Translations under genes and position numbers: made by a program
Shown here: piece after piece, positions 17,293 through 27,749 of the stretch
How positions within the stretch are numbered: position 1 is the first letter of the stretch
Layout: every line of letters starts with the position of its first letter
Notes under the pieces: generated by a model
What the model saw: the letters and a program-made list of their open reading frames with translations, nothing else
Database searches by the model: none
What the model was told of the DNA's origin: nothing
DNA from: Balneola sp. EhC07
GTDB lineage: Bacteria; Bacteroidota; Rhodothermia; Balneolales; Balneolaceae
Reading direction: 5' to 3'
Length of the DNA stretch: 64,000 nucleotides
Assembly: GCF_001650905.1 (NCBI RefSeq)
Contig: NZ_LXYG01000014.1
Span: 1 to 64,000, forward strand

Positions 17293-20025
17293 ATGGCGGA
17301 ACCGCTACAAAACAAAGCACTTTTTAGAACACTACATATCGCCCTTTTCTTTTTTGTGATTCTCATCACAAAATCTTCTTATGCTCAATCCCTATTGTTG
17401 CCGGGAGATATTGTATTTGTTTCAGTTAACTCTACTACCAATCAGTTTGAGCTGGTGCCATTGATCGATCTGGAGATTGGTACAGAATTCAATGTCAGTA
17501 ATGGTTTATGGGATAACTCTGATTTAGTGTTCTCTCAAGGACAGGAAGTAAAATTTACTGTTAAGAAAAAGATAGAAGCAGGGACTCCATTTAAATTCAC
17601 TTCTAAAGAAACCGAATATTTAAAGAAGGATGGTTCAATAATATTATCTGAAGAGAGAGAACAACTTTTCATTTATCAAAAAGATAATGAACAGACTCGT
17701 TTTGTATATGCATTGGGATGGGGTGAAAAAAAGGGAAGGAGAGATCGTTCGTTCTTCGGTTCTGATATACCAGAGGTTTTGAAGGATAATAAAAATACTG
17801 TTCTGAGACTCGGCACAGAGAATAATTATCAATACTACATCAGAAACGGAGCTAGTGGTACTCAGAAAATGCTACTTTCATTTGTCTCTAACGCTGCCTA
17901 TTGGAGAGGAAACAATGAAGCAGATTATTCAGATTTCGGAACTTCTTTTAATCTTTTGAAGGCACCGGTTATACTTTTTGATGAAAGCCTTTCAAGTGTT
18001 AAGGAGAATGAAAAGAAGACAATTCTGAACGTCGCTATTTATGAGCATGACGGTTCAAAATTGACAGTAGATGTTGTTTTTGATTCTTTATACAGTTCTC
18101 TGTCTCGAAATGAAATAAATGGGTTCAGATCTAAAAAAATTAATTTCACCGGATTAATTGGTGACGCTGTTTACGAAGTAGAAGTACCCTTAGAAGATGA
18201 TAAAGATTATGAAGGTTTTGAAACCGGAATATTTAGTCTCCAGAATCTAAGCACCGGAAGGTTTGGCGATTTTATATCTCATACTGTAATGGTAAGTGAT
18301 AATGAACTTCCTGAGATCAAATTTGAGATTATAGAAAACTTGAATAAAAAGGTTTTGGTACTGCATAATCTCGAAAGCAGAGAGTTAGATCTTAGAGATT
18401 GGGAATTAGTAAAAGGAGATGTAAAGGTTGTATTCCCAAGAAATACGAGCTTAAAAGTTGGAGAATCCATAGTAATTCTAGCCGGAGAAGACCAAGGATT
18501 ATTTTCAAACTCTTTGCTATTAGACAATGAAAAAGCTGAGTTGCTTAATTCTAACGGCACTATTCATTTAAAAAATTATGAAGGAACTAAAGTTGCAGAG
18601 GTAAGCATCTCTAAAAAAGAAGAAAACTCTAATAGCCTTGTTTCTTCAGGTCAGGTAAACACAAATTCCCCGGAAGGCACAAAAGGCGAAAATCCTAATG
18701 TAGTTAGCGCAATCTCTGAAACAGTAAATCCCGGGTGGAAAACAATATCAAATACTGCATTAAATGTAAGTGAGTTTCCTTCCACAGACTTTTTTTATTG
18801 GAATAAGAATGAAAGAAGTTTTAAGAACGTTAGTGAGTCTTCATCAGAAGAAATCGAGAATAATATTTTGGTAGGTTATTTTGATGAAGCTTCAGCAAAA
18901 AAATTTGCTGAAATAAAGAAGAAAAGTTTAGAATCTATTTCCGGTAATACGCTGGATTTAAATATAGAGGCAACTGATGCAGATGAAAACGGAATTATTC
19001 AATCAACAGAGGGATTAAATCTAGTCAGTAATAATACAAGCGGAACTTTTTCTTCAGTACAATTGACAACGGTATTAAAAAGCAGATTAGAATTAACAGA
19101 AGAAATAAGTGTTTTTAAAAGTTCACCTGAATTCGGAAAAATTTCAGCACTTAAAGAAGATGAATTAATTTTTCCAGGAGATATTTTTTGGCTCAAATTC
19201 AATGTACAAGTTCCCGAAAGAAAAATTTCATTAGAGCTTCAGGAGTTGAACATAGATCCAATTATTGAAGAAAGAGAAAGAGGGATATTTGAGCTTGAAT
19301 TGAATGGTAGTTCCAAATCGTCAAATCTTCAGGTTTCTTTTGTCGAAGAAGAAGCATCACTTAATAAGTTGAATCTTAAGTTAAATGAAGAATTATACCT
19401 TTCGGACTTTAATGAACTTGTTCTTACAGCTAATTTAGAAGGTAATCATTATGATCAATTAGATATAGAGAAGGACAGTAAGCATATAACTACTCTGCCA
19501 TTAGATATTTCCAGCGATAAAAGTGGGGAGTTTGAATTTAAAGTTAAAGAATGGACTGATATTCCTGATGGATGGGTTATACAAATAGAAGACCTGAAAG
19601 AGGAGAAAATTTATGAAATACATGACAATTGGTCTTTAAAATTTAACTACTCAAACATGAGCGCTACGGAAAGTGATAATGTATTCTTTCCTTCTGTTGA
19701 AGATAGATTTGTGCTAAAAATGATTCCGAAAGAATTGGTAGATACAGGCGATGAATTACCAATCACAGTTGAATTACATCAAAATTACCCGAATCCATTT
19801 AATCCAACCACTACAATTTCTTTTTATATGCCTGAAGAGGGATTAGCTAAGCTTTCAGTTTTCAATATTGTTGGGCAACCTGTTGCAGTATTACTTCAGG
19901 AAAATAAAGCCCAAGGAGAACATTCCTTTGAATGGGATGCATCTGATATGCCAAGTGGAATTTATATTTATCAATTAGAAGTAGGTACAAAAATAATGAC
20001 AAGAAAAATGACTCTTGTCAAATAA
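17293..20025 (+). CDS. Large secreted protein with lamin-tail-like domain and type IX C-terminal sorting domain
   Basis: 910 residues. Signal peptide in the first 35 (hydrophobic FFFVILITK, cleavage near SYAQS). The mature N-terminus (LLPGDIVFVSVNS, DLEIGTEFNVSNGLW) resembles a domain seen next to lamin-tail domains in secreted FCB-group proteins. Residues about 220-340 look Calx-beta-like, ending VSDNE. A lamin-tail-like segment follows at about 345-435 (NLESRELDLRDWELV, VGESIVILAGE). The last 80 residues are a textbook type IX sorting domain: HQNYPNPFNPTTTISFYMP, LSVFNIVGQPV, GIYIYQLEVG and a final MTLVK. It should be exported and anchored or released by the type IX system, which is not encoded in this window. 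No catalytic motif seen. Confidence 0.88.
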   Translation: MAEPLQNKALFRTLHIALFFFVILITKSSYAQSLLLPGDIVFVSVNSTTNQFELVPLIDLEIGTEFNVSNGLWDNSDLVFSQGQEVKFTVKKKIEAGTPFKFTSKETEYLKKDGSIILSEEREQLFIYQKDNEQTRFVYALGWGEKKGRRDRSFFGSDIPEVLKDNKNTVLRLGTENNYQYYIRNGASGTQKMLLSFVSNAAYWRGNNEADYSDFGTSFNLLKAPVILFDESLSSVKENEKKTILNVAIYEHDGSKLTVDVVFDSLYSSLSRNEINGFRSKKINFTGLIGDAVYEVEVPLEDDKDYEGFETGIFSLQNLSTGRFGDFISHTVMVSDNELPEIKFEIIENLNKKVLVLHNLESRELDLRDWELVKGDVKVVFPRNTSLKVGESIVILAGEDQGLFSNSLLLDNEKAELLNSNGTIHLKNYEGTKVAEVSISKKEENSNSLVSSGQVNTNSPEGTKGENPNVVSAISETVNPGWKTISNTALNVSEFPSTDFFYWNKNERSFKNVSESSSEEIENNILVGYFDEASAKKFAEIKKKSLESISGNTLDLNIEATDADENGIIQSTEGLNLVSNNTSGTFSSVQLTTVLKSRLELTEEISVFKSSPEFGKISALKEDELIFPGDIFWLKFNVQVPERKISLELQELNIDPIIEERERGIFELELNGSSKSSNLQVSFVEEEASLNKLNLKLNEELYLSDFNELVLTANLEGNHYDQLDIEKDSKHITTLPLDISSDKSGEFEFKVKEWTDIPDGWVIQIEDLKEEKIYEIHDNWSLKFNYSNMSATESDNVFFPSVEDRFVLKMIPKELVDTGDELPITVELHQNYPNPFNPTTTISFYMPEEGLAKLSVFNIVGQPVAVLLQENKAQGEHSFEWDASDMPSGIYIYQLEVGTKIMTRKMTLVK

Positions 20026-20064
20026 CAATAATCAAAAAACTAAAACGAATACTTCCATCATAAA

Positions 20065-20889
20065 ATGGTAACTAAGAATATTCAAGGTATCGATGTTCCC
20101 GAAATCGGACTTGGCACTTTTAAATTGATCGGGAAAGAATGTGAACAAATCGTAAAGCTAGCTCTTAATCTTGGCTACAGACATATTGATACAGCTCAGG
20201 AATATAAAAATGAAAGAGAGATAGGAGAAGCTATAAAGCATGCTCACATACCAAGAGAAGAGCTCTTCCTGACTACAAAAATTTCTTTGCTGAACATGGA
20301 AGCTGATGATGTTATTAAATCTACAGAGCGATCTCTTCAGGACCTGGATGTACCATATTTGGACCTACTGCTGATTCATTGGCCAAATCCGGATGTGGAT
20401 ATTGAACAAACTATTGAAGCAATGCTTTCCATTAGAGATCAGGGAAAAGCGTTAAATATCGGTGTGAGTAATTTCCCAATGAAGCACCTGAAAGAAGTAA
20501 ACGATGAATTAGCCGCTCCTATTTTCTGTAATCAGGTAGAATATCATGCTAATTTAGGGCAATTTGATCTGTTAGATTATGCTGCTGAAAATGACCTGAT
20601 GGTAACTGCATATAGCCCGTTAGGTCAGGGAAAAGTGTTGGAAGAACCATTGATAAAAGAATTGGCTCTAAAATATGATAAAACCCCTGCTCAAATTGCA
20701 TTGCGCTGGTTAATTGAACAAGAGCAAGTTGTTGTTATTCCAAAAGCTTCAAACAAAGCACATTTAGAAGAAAATATGGACATCTATGATTTTGTTCTGG
20801 AAGATGATGATTTCTATGCTATTGACGAATTACCAAAAGATCAACGAATTGTGACCCCGGATTTTGCCCCGGATTGGGACGCTGTTTAA
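20065..20889 (+). CDS. Aldo/keto reductase (2,5-diketo-D-gluconate reductase-like)
   Basis: NADPH-dependent reduction of carbonyls. 274 residues, the length of the small bacterial AKRs. The catalytic tetrad is complete: D42 and Y47 in HIDTAQEY, K72 in TTKI and H105 in LLIHWP. The cofactor-binding C-terminal part has VVIPKASNKAHLEEN, the usual IPKS-type phosphate site with Ala-Ser. It ends 7 bp before the convergent thioesterase. Physiological substrate unknown. Confidence 0.93.
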   Translation: MVTKNIQGIDVPEIGLGTFKLIGKECEQIVKLALNLGYRHIDTAQEYKNEREIGEAIKHAHIPREELFLTTKISLLNMEADDVIKSTERSLQDLDVPYLDLLLIHWPNPDVDIEQTIEAMLSIRDQGKALNIGVSNFPMKHLKEVNDELAAPIFCNQVEYHANLGQFDLLDYAAENDLMVTAYSPLGQGKVLEEPLIKELALKYDKTPAQIALRWLIEQEQVVVIPKASNKAHLEENMDIYDFVLEDDDFYAIDELPKDQRIVTPDFAPDWDAV

Positions 20890-20896
20890 GATCTTT

Positions 20897-21628
20897 CTAC
20901 GAGTGAGAAAATCTGGCTTGAGCTATGATCTCATCATTCTGGTTTCTTAACTGATGTAATGTTGATTCATGTTCAGAGGCTTTTACTTGAGATAGTATAA
21001 CGTCTCCGTACACAGCTTCACGTAAGAATAGAATGTCAACAGCATTTACTCTGGAAATTTGCCCTTCATTTAAGGGCTCACTCATCCATTCTAAATAACG
21101 GGTATTATTTACATGCTGATTCATATCCAGATCAGAACGACGTACTGGAATTTCTTTTTGAGAAGCAGGTTCTTCAATTCTCGGGATCTTATCTGAACGA
21201 ACAGCCAATACATTATCTCTGTCAGATAATCTGGTATTTAAAATATCTTCTGTCATCCGAACTGGACGTCTAGTTTTCATACTGATCATCATCCAATAGC
21301 TCAAACAAACGACAAGCTCGTTATTTTCCTCATCCAAAATTCTATAGTTTCTGTATGCTCTCAATGCATCACCGGCAGCAGGCCAGGTTTCAATTGTGAT
21401 GGATTCTCTCCATTTTGGAAAGCGTTTTATCTTGATGTCCATTCTGTGAAGTACCCAGGTTAGGTCCTGTTTATGAAGATCAGTGATATCAAAATTAAGC
21501 AACAGAGCGTGATTTCCGGCTACTTCCTGGAATAGGCTACAAATTGAGGAAAGAGTGATCTTGCCATTTGTATCAACTTCGCTTGCTCTTACTTCAAAGT
21601 GTTCCGAATAAATAGAGGTGCTGTCCAT
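20897..21628 (-). CDS. Acyl-ACP thioesterase family protein
   Basis: Hydrolyses acyl-ACP to release free fatty acids. 243 residues forming two hot-dog halves. The first half has VDTNGKITLSSICSLFQEVAG and LTWVLHRMDIKIKRFPKW, as in FatA/FatB proteins; the second has RRSDLDMNQHVNNTRYLEWM, carrying the Asn/His catalytic residues of this family. Bacterial homologues occur widely in anaerobes and Bacteroidota. No acyl-metabolism gene is adjacent, so chain-length preference cannot be guessed. Divergent from hisF across 81 bp. Confidence 0.92.
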   Translation of the reverse strand: MDSTSIYSEHFEVRASEVDTNGKITLSSICSLFQEVAGNHALLLNFDITDLHKQDLTWVLHRMDIKIKRFPKWRESITIETWPAAGDALRAYRNYRILDEENNELVVCLSYWMMISMKTRRPVRMTEDILNTRLSDRDNVLAVRSDKIPRIEEPASQKEIPVRRSDLDMNQHVNNTRYLEWMSEPLNEGQISRVNAVDILFLREAVYGDVILSQVKASEHESTLHQLRNQNDEIIAQARFSHS

Positions 21629-21709
21629 AGATATTATTTAATTTCATCAGATAACTTAAAAAAAGTGAATACAAGTTCCCTCATAAAAAAAGAAACCTTA
21701 ACTTAAAGC

Positions 21710-22468
21710 ATGTTAACAAAAAGGATTATCCCTTGTCTGGATATAAAAGAAGGCAGAACAGTTAAAGGAGTAAACTTCGAAGGGTTGAGGGATGCAGGTG
21801 ATCCTGTTGAACTGGCCCGAAGATATTCTGACGAAGGAGCTGATGAGCTGGTTTTTCTGGATATTACTGCGACCTTGGAAAAAAGAAAAACTCTGATAGA
21901 GCTAGTAAAGAGAATTTCGACTGAGATCAATATTCCATTTACGGTTGGTGGCGGAATAAGATCAGTAGAAGAAATTGAAGAGCTACTAAAAGCGGGAGCT
22001 GATAAAGTATCTCTGAACAGCAGTATAGTAAAAGATCCTGAATTGATAAACAGAGCTTCAGAAGCTTTTGGAGCTCAAGCGATAGTAGCTGCGGTTGATG
22101 CAAAGAAGGTAGATGATCATTGGGATGTATTTATAAAAGGTGGAACAGAGAATACCGGTAAAGATGCCTTGAAGTGGATGACAGAAGTGGAAGAAAGAGA
22201 TGCAGGCGAAATTATGCTTACAAGTATGGACAGGGACGGCACTAAAAACGGGTTCGATCTGGAGCTGTTATCGCAAGTTAATAAATGTGTAAGCATCCCG
22301 GTAATAGCAAGCGGTGGAGCAGGAACTATTCAGCACTGTATTGATGCAATCAAAGTGGCAAATGTAGATGCAGTTCTCGCAGCAAGCATCTTTCACTTTA
22401 AAGAAATTGAAATTTCAGAACTCAAGCGAGTTTTAGGGGCTGAAGGAATCCCAATCAGACCAAGTTAA
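21710..22468 (+). CDS. hisF: Imidazole glycerol phosphate synthase, cyclase subunit
   Basis: Makes imidazole glycerol phosphate and AICAR from PRFAR using ammonia from HisH. 252 residues of (beta/alpha)8 barrel. Catalytic D11 in PCLDIKEG and D130 in AAVDAKK are present, as are the phosphate-binding loops VGGGIRS and SGGAGT. The gene stands alone: hisH and other his genes are not next to it, while hisE (28430) and hisN (45914) are elsewhere in the window. Confidence 0.97.
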   Translation: MLTKRIIPCLDIKEGRTVKGVNFEGLRDAGDPVELARRYSDEGADELVFLDITATLEKRKTLIELVKRISTEINIPFTVGGGIRSVEEIEELLKAGADKVSLNSSIVKDPELINRASEAFGAQAIVAAVDAKKVDDHWDVFIKGGTENTGKDALKWMTEVEERDAGEIMLTSMDRDGTKNGFDLELLSQVNKCVSIPVIASGGAGTIQHCIDAIKVANVDAVLAASIFHFKEIEISELKRVLGAEGIPIRPS

Positions 22469-22736
22469 AAAATTAATTAAAATTTATTTTATTACGCATA
22501 ATTATTTATTTGCCTAAATAAATTAAATTCCGATAAATCAACGGAAGCGCTTTTCTAAAATACTGAGCAAAATAGACCGCTGTTAATTCATGACAAAAAA
22601 GCTTCCTAATGCTCTATTAGCCTAATTTTTTAAGTAAGTGCTCTGTCTCTTCATTTTCGGAATATTTGAAATAGTGCAAAAAAATCGTCTTTTTTGTGCT
22701 TGTCCATTCTTAAAAACAATTAGTGCTATCTGTAAA

Positions 22737-25700
22737 ATGTCTAATAAATTTAATTACTGTTCTGAAGAGCATTCGGCTTGTGGCGTAGGTTTTATCACAA
22801 GTAGAAAGAAAGAGTATTCACATCTACATTTAACAGAAGGTTTGCATGCATTAAGATGCGTGGAACACCGGGGAGCTTGTTCAGCGGATGGAATTACCGG
22901 TGACGGAGCCGGAATAATGACCGATATTCCTTTTGATATGCTTGGTTATGAAAAAGATACTGTAGCCGTTGCAACATTATTTTTGACAAACGATCAGGAT
23001 AAGCAGAGAAAAGCGTTACATATTTTTGAAAATACATTCAGCTTTTTTGGGTTGGATATTTTGAACTATAGAGATGTTCCTGTAAATCATTCTGTATTGG
23101 GTAAAGATGCTTCAGTTAATGTTCCGGTAATTAAGCAGGCAATTATAAAGCGACCTGAAAGAAGTAAAACCAATTTTTCGTTTGATAAGAGGTTGTACAA
23201 TGCAAAACAATTAACCAGGTCAAAACTTTCAGCTGATTCGTTAATTCAAAGTTTACATTTTGCGTCGCTATCAGCTCAAACGATCGTTTATAAAGCATTA
23301 ACAAAGGCGGAAGCATTAGACGAGTTCTATCCAGATCTGAAAAACGAAAAATTTACAACACGTTTTTGTCTTTTCCACAGGCGGTTTAGTACAAATACGA
23401 AAACATCTTGGGACAAAATTCAGCCACTAAGACTTATAGGGCATAATGGAGAGATCAATACAATAGCCGGTAACCGATCATGGGCTAAATCAAGAGAAAA
23501 AATGATTGGCGCAGAGCGAAATGAAATACTTACAAGATCCAATATTAGTGATTCAGGTAGCTTAAACGAAATGGTGGAGGCTTTGCGATATCGTAGCAGC
23601 ATTCCTAATGTAGAAGATATTTTGGCAATAATGATGCCTCCTGCTACAGAAGCGAATCAGTTTTATACATTTTGGAGCAGAGCTATGGAACCATGGGATG
23701 GTCCTGCTTTTATTACATATGCGAACGGTTATACTATTGGGGCACGGCTTGACAGAAATGGTTTTCGTCCATGTAGATGGGTTCGTACTAAAGATCATTT
23801 TTATCTTTCATCAGAAGCGGGAACCTTTCATATCAAGGAAGATGAAATAGAAGGCAAGGGAACTCTTTATGCAGGAAGAGGAGTTACAGTGGATCTTAGT
23901 TCCGGCGAAGTGTTATTCAGAGATCCAAGCCATTCGAAAGATAACCATGATGCTAATTTTGATTCCCGATTAAAACCTATTCCCAAAACCATTAGTGATA
24001 TTGAGGCACGGTATGACGAAAAATTAGCTACTTTTAGCTATACCGATGAAGAGCTTTCTAAAGTAATATATCCAATGGCTGAAACGGGTAAAGAGCCAAT
24101 CGGATCGATGGGAGATACAGCTCGTTTGGCGGTTCTGTCAACTGAACCAAGATCCTTTTTTGATTTTTTTTACCAAAATTTTTCACAGGTAACTAATCCT
24201 CCTTTGGATTATATAAGAGAAAAGATTGTAACCGATCTGACAGTTCACTTAGGAAAAAAGCCTAATATTTTTGAGCCGAAAGAACTTATTCCTGCAGCGC
24301 CTGCATACGAATTAAAGAGTCCTTTCTTGAGTTTAGCACAGATGGAATTTTTAAGAGATTTGATCATTAAATATGCTCCATCAGATCGTGTTGTTCCATT
24401 CGAAATCGAAACAACCTTCAAAAGAAGTCATGGATCGGTTGGTTTTAAATCCAGACTTAAAGCCATTGGAAAAGAAGCAATAAGAGCAGTAAGAAGTGGC
24501 TATTCTATTATAATTTTGAGCGACAGAAAATCAGATTATGATAACCCGGCTATCCCTTCACTATTAACTTTAAGGAGAGTTGTTAATGCTCTTAATGACG
24601 AAGGTCTGAAATTGAATGCGTCGGTGGTAATAGACACAGGAGAAGTGAAAAGTACACATCATGCTTCTGCTTTAATTGGTTTCGGAGCCCAGGCAGTATG
24701 TCCTTATTTAGCTTTGGATGTTGCAAGGAATGTAGATCATCGTTCTCTCAAAGATCTGGATTCAGATACTAAGGAAAGAAATCTGCTTAAAGCGTTTGAT
24801 ACCGGATTACTGAAAATAATGGCAAAGTCCGGGATATCGGTTGTTAGAAGTTATCAAAGTGCGAAGCTGTATTCGATATTAGGATTAGGGCCTAAAGTTG
24901 TGAACGAGTATTTCCCTCAGGTTCAAAGCCCGATTGGTGGACTGGAAATCAATCAGATTGCTGAAAGAGTGTTGGCAAGAACAGAGGATAGATCATCAAA
25001 AGAACAGGAAAGATATAAACCCATCAAGAGCTATCAATATAAAGAGCATGCGCGTGGTAAAATGGGTGAGAAGCATTCAATGACCAATTCACGATCTAAA
25101 ATTATTCACGAATTAGTTCGGGATAAGAAGCTCGATCTAACAGATATGTCATTATTTGATGAATATCTTAAACTTGGACTAAATGATGAACCTGTTGCAT
25201 TAAGACATCTTTTTAAACCTAAATATTCTTCCCAAAAGTTACCGCTGGATAAAGTACGTCCGGTATCTCACATCCTTAATAAGTTTGGGTCAGGTGCGAT
25301 GTCTTTTGGAGCAATAAGTGCTGAAGCTCAGAGAGATATATTCCTTGCGATGAAAGAAATAGGTGGGCGTTGTAACAGTGGTGAAGGAGGAGAAAACCCA
25401 TATTACTTCACTGAGGGGATTTCTGCTTCAGTAAAACAAATTGCTTCAGGAAGGTTTGGTGTTACAGCGGAGTATCTGGTTTCAGGAGAAGAGATCCAGA
25501 TAAAAGTATGTCAGGGAGCTAAACCCGGTGAGGGGGGGCAACTTATGGGCTTAAAAGTAAATGAAGATATAGCCAGAGCCCGATACGCAAATCCCGGTTT
25601 TGATTTGATTTCTCCTCCTCCTTTGCATGATATTTACAGCATAGAAGACCTGAAGCAATTAATTCACGATCTAAAGCAACTGCATCCTGAGGGAAAAGTG

Positions 25701-27161
25701 AGTGTTAAATTAGTTTCAGGAGTCAATATCGGAACTATAGCAGTTGGAGTAGCAAAAGCAGGTGCTGACATTATACAAGTTTCCGGTGGGGAAGGAGGGA
25801 CAGGAGCGGCTTCCCTAAGCTCGATGAAACATGCAGGTCTGCCTTGGGAAATAGGCTTGCTGGAAGTGCATCAATCATTGATAGAGAATGACTTAAGAGA
25901 TCATGTGATCTTAAGAACTGATGGCGGGCTCTCAAGCGGAAAGGATATTATTTTAGCTTCTATTCTTGGAGCAGAAGAATTCGATTTCGGTAAGTTACTT
26001 TTGATTGCTGAAGGTTGTGTAATGGCGAGAATTTGTGAAAAAAACACATGTCCGACAGGTATTGCAACCCATGATCCCAAATTCAAAGCCAAATACAAAG
26101 GAAATAAAGATCATATTGTAGATACGCTAACCTATTTAGCAGAAGATGTACGAAGAGAGCTGGCAAATATCGGAATAGAATCTCTTCAGGAGATTATGGG
26201 AGATACCGGCTTATTGTCAATTGATGATAAGCACCAACCACTCATTAATGAGCTGGGATTAGATCTGAGTTTCTTTACCTCCGCTCCAAAATATAGAAAA
26301 ACAGAAAGTCTGAGATCATTATCAGATGCAGTAAGTCCATTTAATTCTAAGATCATTCATCAACTGGAAGAAAAAATAAGCAAGAATGAATCTATTGATG
26401 CAGAATACAAGATTTTTAACACAGATCGTTCTGCTTTAGCTACACTCATCGGGCTTCTGGCAGATAAAGAAAGTAAAAGCAGATTGGCATCCATAAAAGA
26501 AGCCGACACTACAGTTCAACCATATAGTAAAAAGATCAATTTAGTTTTCAGAGGTAGTGCAGGACAGAGTTTTGGTGTTTTTCAAACCGATGGAGTCAAC
26601 ATTCGATTAATTGGTGAAGCTAACGATTCAGTTTGTAAGTCAATGAGTGGTGGAAAAACGGTAATTGTTCCTCCTGAAAATGTAAAGTATAAACCTGAAG
26701 ACAACGCAATAATCGGGAATTGTGCATTGTATGGAGCTACTAATGGAAAATTCTATGTATATGGTCAGGCCGGTGATAGGTTTGCAGTTCGAAATAGTGG
26801 AGCTACAGCTGTTGTAGAAGGCACAGGGATGCATGCCTGTGAATATATGACAAATGGTAAAGTTGTTATTCTTGGACATACTTCAGATAATGTAGGAGCG
26901 GGGATGACCGGAGGTGAACTATTTCTTTATGAAGATCCTAAAACCCGGGTCAATACCGATTATATAGTAAAAGCTGAAATATCTAAATCAGATAATGAGA
27001 AGCTTAGAAAAATAATAGAAGATTATTTCGAAGAGACTAATTCTTCCAAAGCAGGATATATATTATCAGATTGGGAAAAAGTATCTGGTAATTTTAGCAA
27101 ATTTATACCTCATTCAATGGTCGAAAAGAATAATATATCAAAAGCAGAACCTGCTAATTAG
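22737..27161 (+). CDS. gltB: Glutamate synthase, large subunit
   Basis: Transfers the amide of glutamine to 2-oxoglutarate. I use ATG 22737 (1474 residues), since a GTG at 22638 would add 33 hydrophobic, unlikely residues. C15 (HSACGVGF) is the nucleophile freed by removal of a short propeptide, the start of the class II glutaminase domain (to about 410). The FMN-binding synthase domain is at about 810-1190, with the 3Fe-4S ligands C1094, C1100 and C1105 in GCVMARICEKNTCPTG. The GXGXG domain is at about 1260-1440. No gltD (small subunit) lies next to it, so the electron-donating partner is encoded elsewhere or it uses ferredoxin. The 268-bp leader has no recognised riboswitch. Confidence 0.96.
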   Translation: MSNKFNYCSEEHSACGVGFITSRKKEYSHLHLTEGLHALRCVEHRGACSADGITGDGAGIMTDIPFDMLGYEKDTVAVATLFLTNDQDKQRKALHIFENTFSFFGLDILNYRDVPVNHSVLGKDASVNVPVIKQAIIKRPERSKTNFSFDKRLYNAKQLTRSKLSADSLIQSLHFASLSAQTIVYKALTKAEALDEFYPDLKNEKFTTRFCLFHRRFSTNTKTSWDKIQPLRLIGHNGEINTIAGNRSWAKSREKMIGAERNEILTRSNISDSGSLNEMVEALRYRSSIPNVEDILAIMMPPATEANQFYTFWSRAMEPWDGPAFITYANGYTIGARLDRNGFRPCRWVRTKDHFYLSSEAGTFHIKEDEIEGKGTLYAGRGVTVDLSSGEVLFRDPSHSKDNHDANFDSRLKPIPKTISDIEARYDEKLATFSYTDEELSKVIYPMAETGKEPIGSMGDTARLAVLSTEPRSFFDFFYQNFSQVTNPPLDYIREKIVTDLTVHLGKKPNIFEPKELIPAAPAYELKSPFLSLAQMEFLRDLIIKYAPSDRVVPFEIETTFKRSHGSVGFKSRLKAIGKEAIRAVRSGYSIIILSDRKSDYDNPAIPSLLTLRRVVNALNDEGLKLNASVVIDTGEVKSTHHASALIGFGAQAVCPYLALDVARNVDHRSLKDLDSDTKERNLLKAFDTGLLKIMAKSGISVVRSYQSAKLYSILGLGPKVVNEYFPQVQSPIGGLEINQIAERVLARTEDRSSKEQERYKPIKSYQYKEHARGKMGEKHSMTNSRSKIIHELVRDKKLDLTDMSLFDEYLKLGLNDEPVALRHLFKPKYSSQKLPLDKVRPVSHILNKFGSGAMSFGAISAEAQRDIFLAMKEIGGRCNSGEGGENPYYFTEGISASVKQIASGRFGVTAEYLVSGEEIQIKVCQGAKPGEGGQLMGLKVNEDIARARYANPGFDLISPPPLHDIYSIEDLKQLIHDLKQLHPEGKVSVKLVSGVNIGTIAVGVAKAGADIIQVSGGEGGTGAASLSSMKHAGLPWEIGLLEVHQSLIENDLRDHVILRTDGGLSSGKDIILASILGAEEFDFGKLLLIAEGCVMARICEKNTCPTGIATHDPKFKAKYKGNKDHIVDTLTYLAEDVRRELANIGIESLQEIMGDTGLLSIDDKHQPLINELGLDLSFFTSAPKYRKTESLRSLSDAVSPFNSKIIHQLEEKISKNESIDAEYKIFNTDRSALATLIGLLADKESKSRLASIKEADTTVQPYSKKINLVFRGSAGQSFGVFQTDGVNIRLIGEANDSVCKSMSGGKTVIVPPENVKYKPEDNAIIGNCALYGATNGKFYVYGQAGDRFAVRNSGATAVVEGTGMHACEYMTNGKVVILGHTSDNVGAGMTGGELFLYEDPKTRVNTDYIVKAEISKSDNEKLRKIIEDYFEETNSSKAGYILSDWEKVSGNFSKFIPHSMVEKNNISKAEPAN

Positions 27162-27170
27162 ATCGATTGT

Positions 27171-27749
27171 TTAAATGGGCTCTTCAGTTAATTTCTTTTT
27201 TAGAGTAGCAAGCTCATTTCTTCTACGAACGTAGCACCTATGTTCCCATCGTGATAAAAAGCTTACTCCTATAAAAAGAAGTCCGAAAATTATTGAGTAC
27301 CATATAGGTTTATCGCTCATAATCAGGCTGAGAAGTGATATAAAAAAAACAGCCGGCCAAAATCCGTACAACATACCTTTAGATAAACTAACCTGGTATT
27401 CAGAAATAGATAAGGCATGTTCTAGATCACCGAGAACTGACCGGTCAAAATTTTCAGTTTTATTCTTTCTAAGAATTCTGTTGATCAATCCATATACAGT
27501 AATTAACGAGAATAGCACAACAGAAATAAATGAAAAGGTATTGCCTTCATCTTTTATAAAGTCGAAATAAACAAGTATTCCGGCAGCTATTAATCCGGTT
27601 AAAATTAATATCCATTCCGTAGTATTTGCAGTTCGACCTGCTTTTCGGGCTTTAGCGAGAACTTTTTGATGAAGAACTTCTTCCCTTATCACATACATAG
27701 GTTTATTGTTTTGAGAGTCCCATATTTTTTGAAGGTCATTAAATTTCAT
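27171..27749 (-). CDS. Membrane protein co-encoded with ECF sigma factor (possible anti-sigma partner)
   Basis: 192 residues with about 45 soluble N-terminal residues (MKFNDLQKIWDSQN...), then hydrophobic segments at about 46-62, 70-88, 128-142 and 148-165, and a basic C-terminus. The gene overlaps the ECF sigma gene by 11 nt, which is the usual arrangement for an anti-sigma factor. However no zinc-binding HxxxCxxC motif or known anti-sigma domain is visible. The FxxLQxxWxSQ start recalls Bacteroidota membrane proteins often found after sigma factors. Role as regulator of the sigma factor is inference from position. Confidence 0.75.
   Translation of the reverse strand: MKFNDLQKIWDSQNNKPMYVIREEVLHQKVLAKARKAGRTANTTEWILILTGLIAAGILVYFDFIKDEGNTFSFISVVLFSLITVYGLINRILRKNKTENFDRSVLGDLEHALSISEYQVSLSKGMLYGFWPAVFFISLLSLIMSDKPIWYSIIFGLLFIGVSFLSRWEHRCYVRRRNELATLKKKLTEEPI

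Noticed and set aside
22638-22736. GTG start adding 33 residues to GltB
   Set aside because: The added residues are hydrophobic and Cys-rich and would put a long propeptide before the catalytic Cys; ATG 22737 gives the usual short propeptide.
22469-22736. Possible riboswitch upstream of gltB
   Set aside because: The AT-rich leader shows no recognisable riboswitch core such as glutamine, SAM, TPP or cobalamin types.
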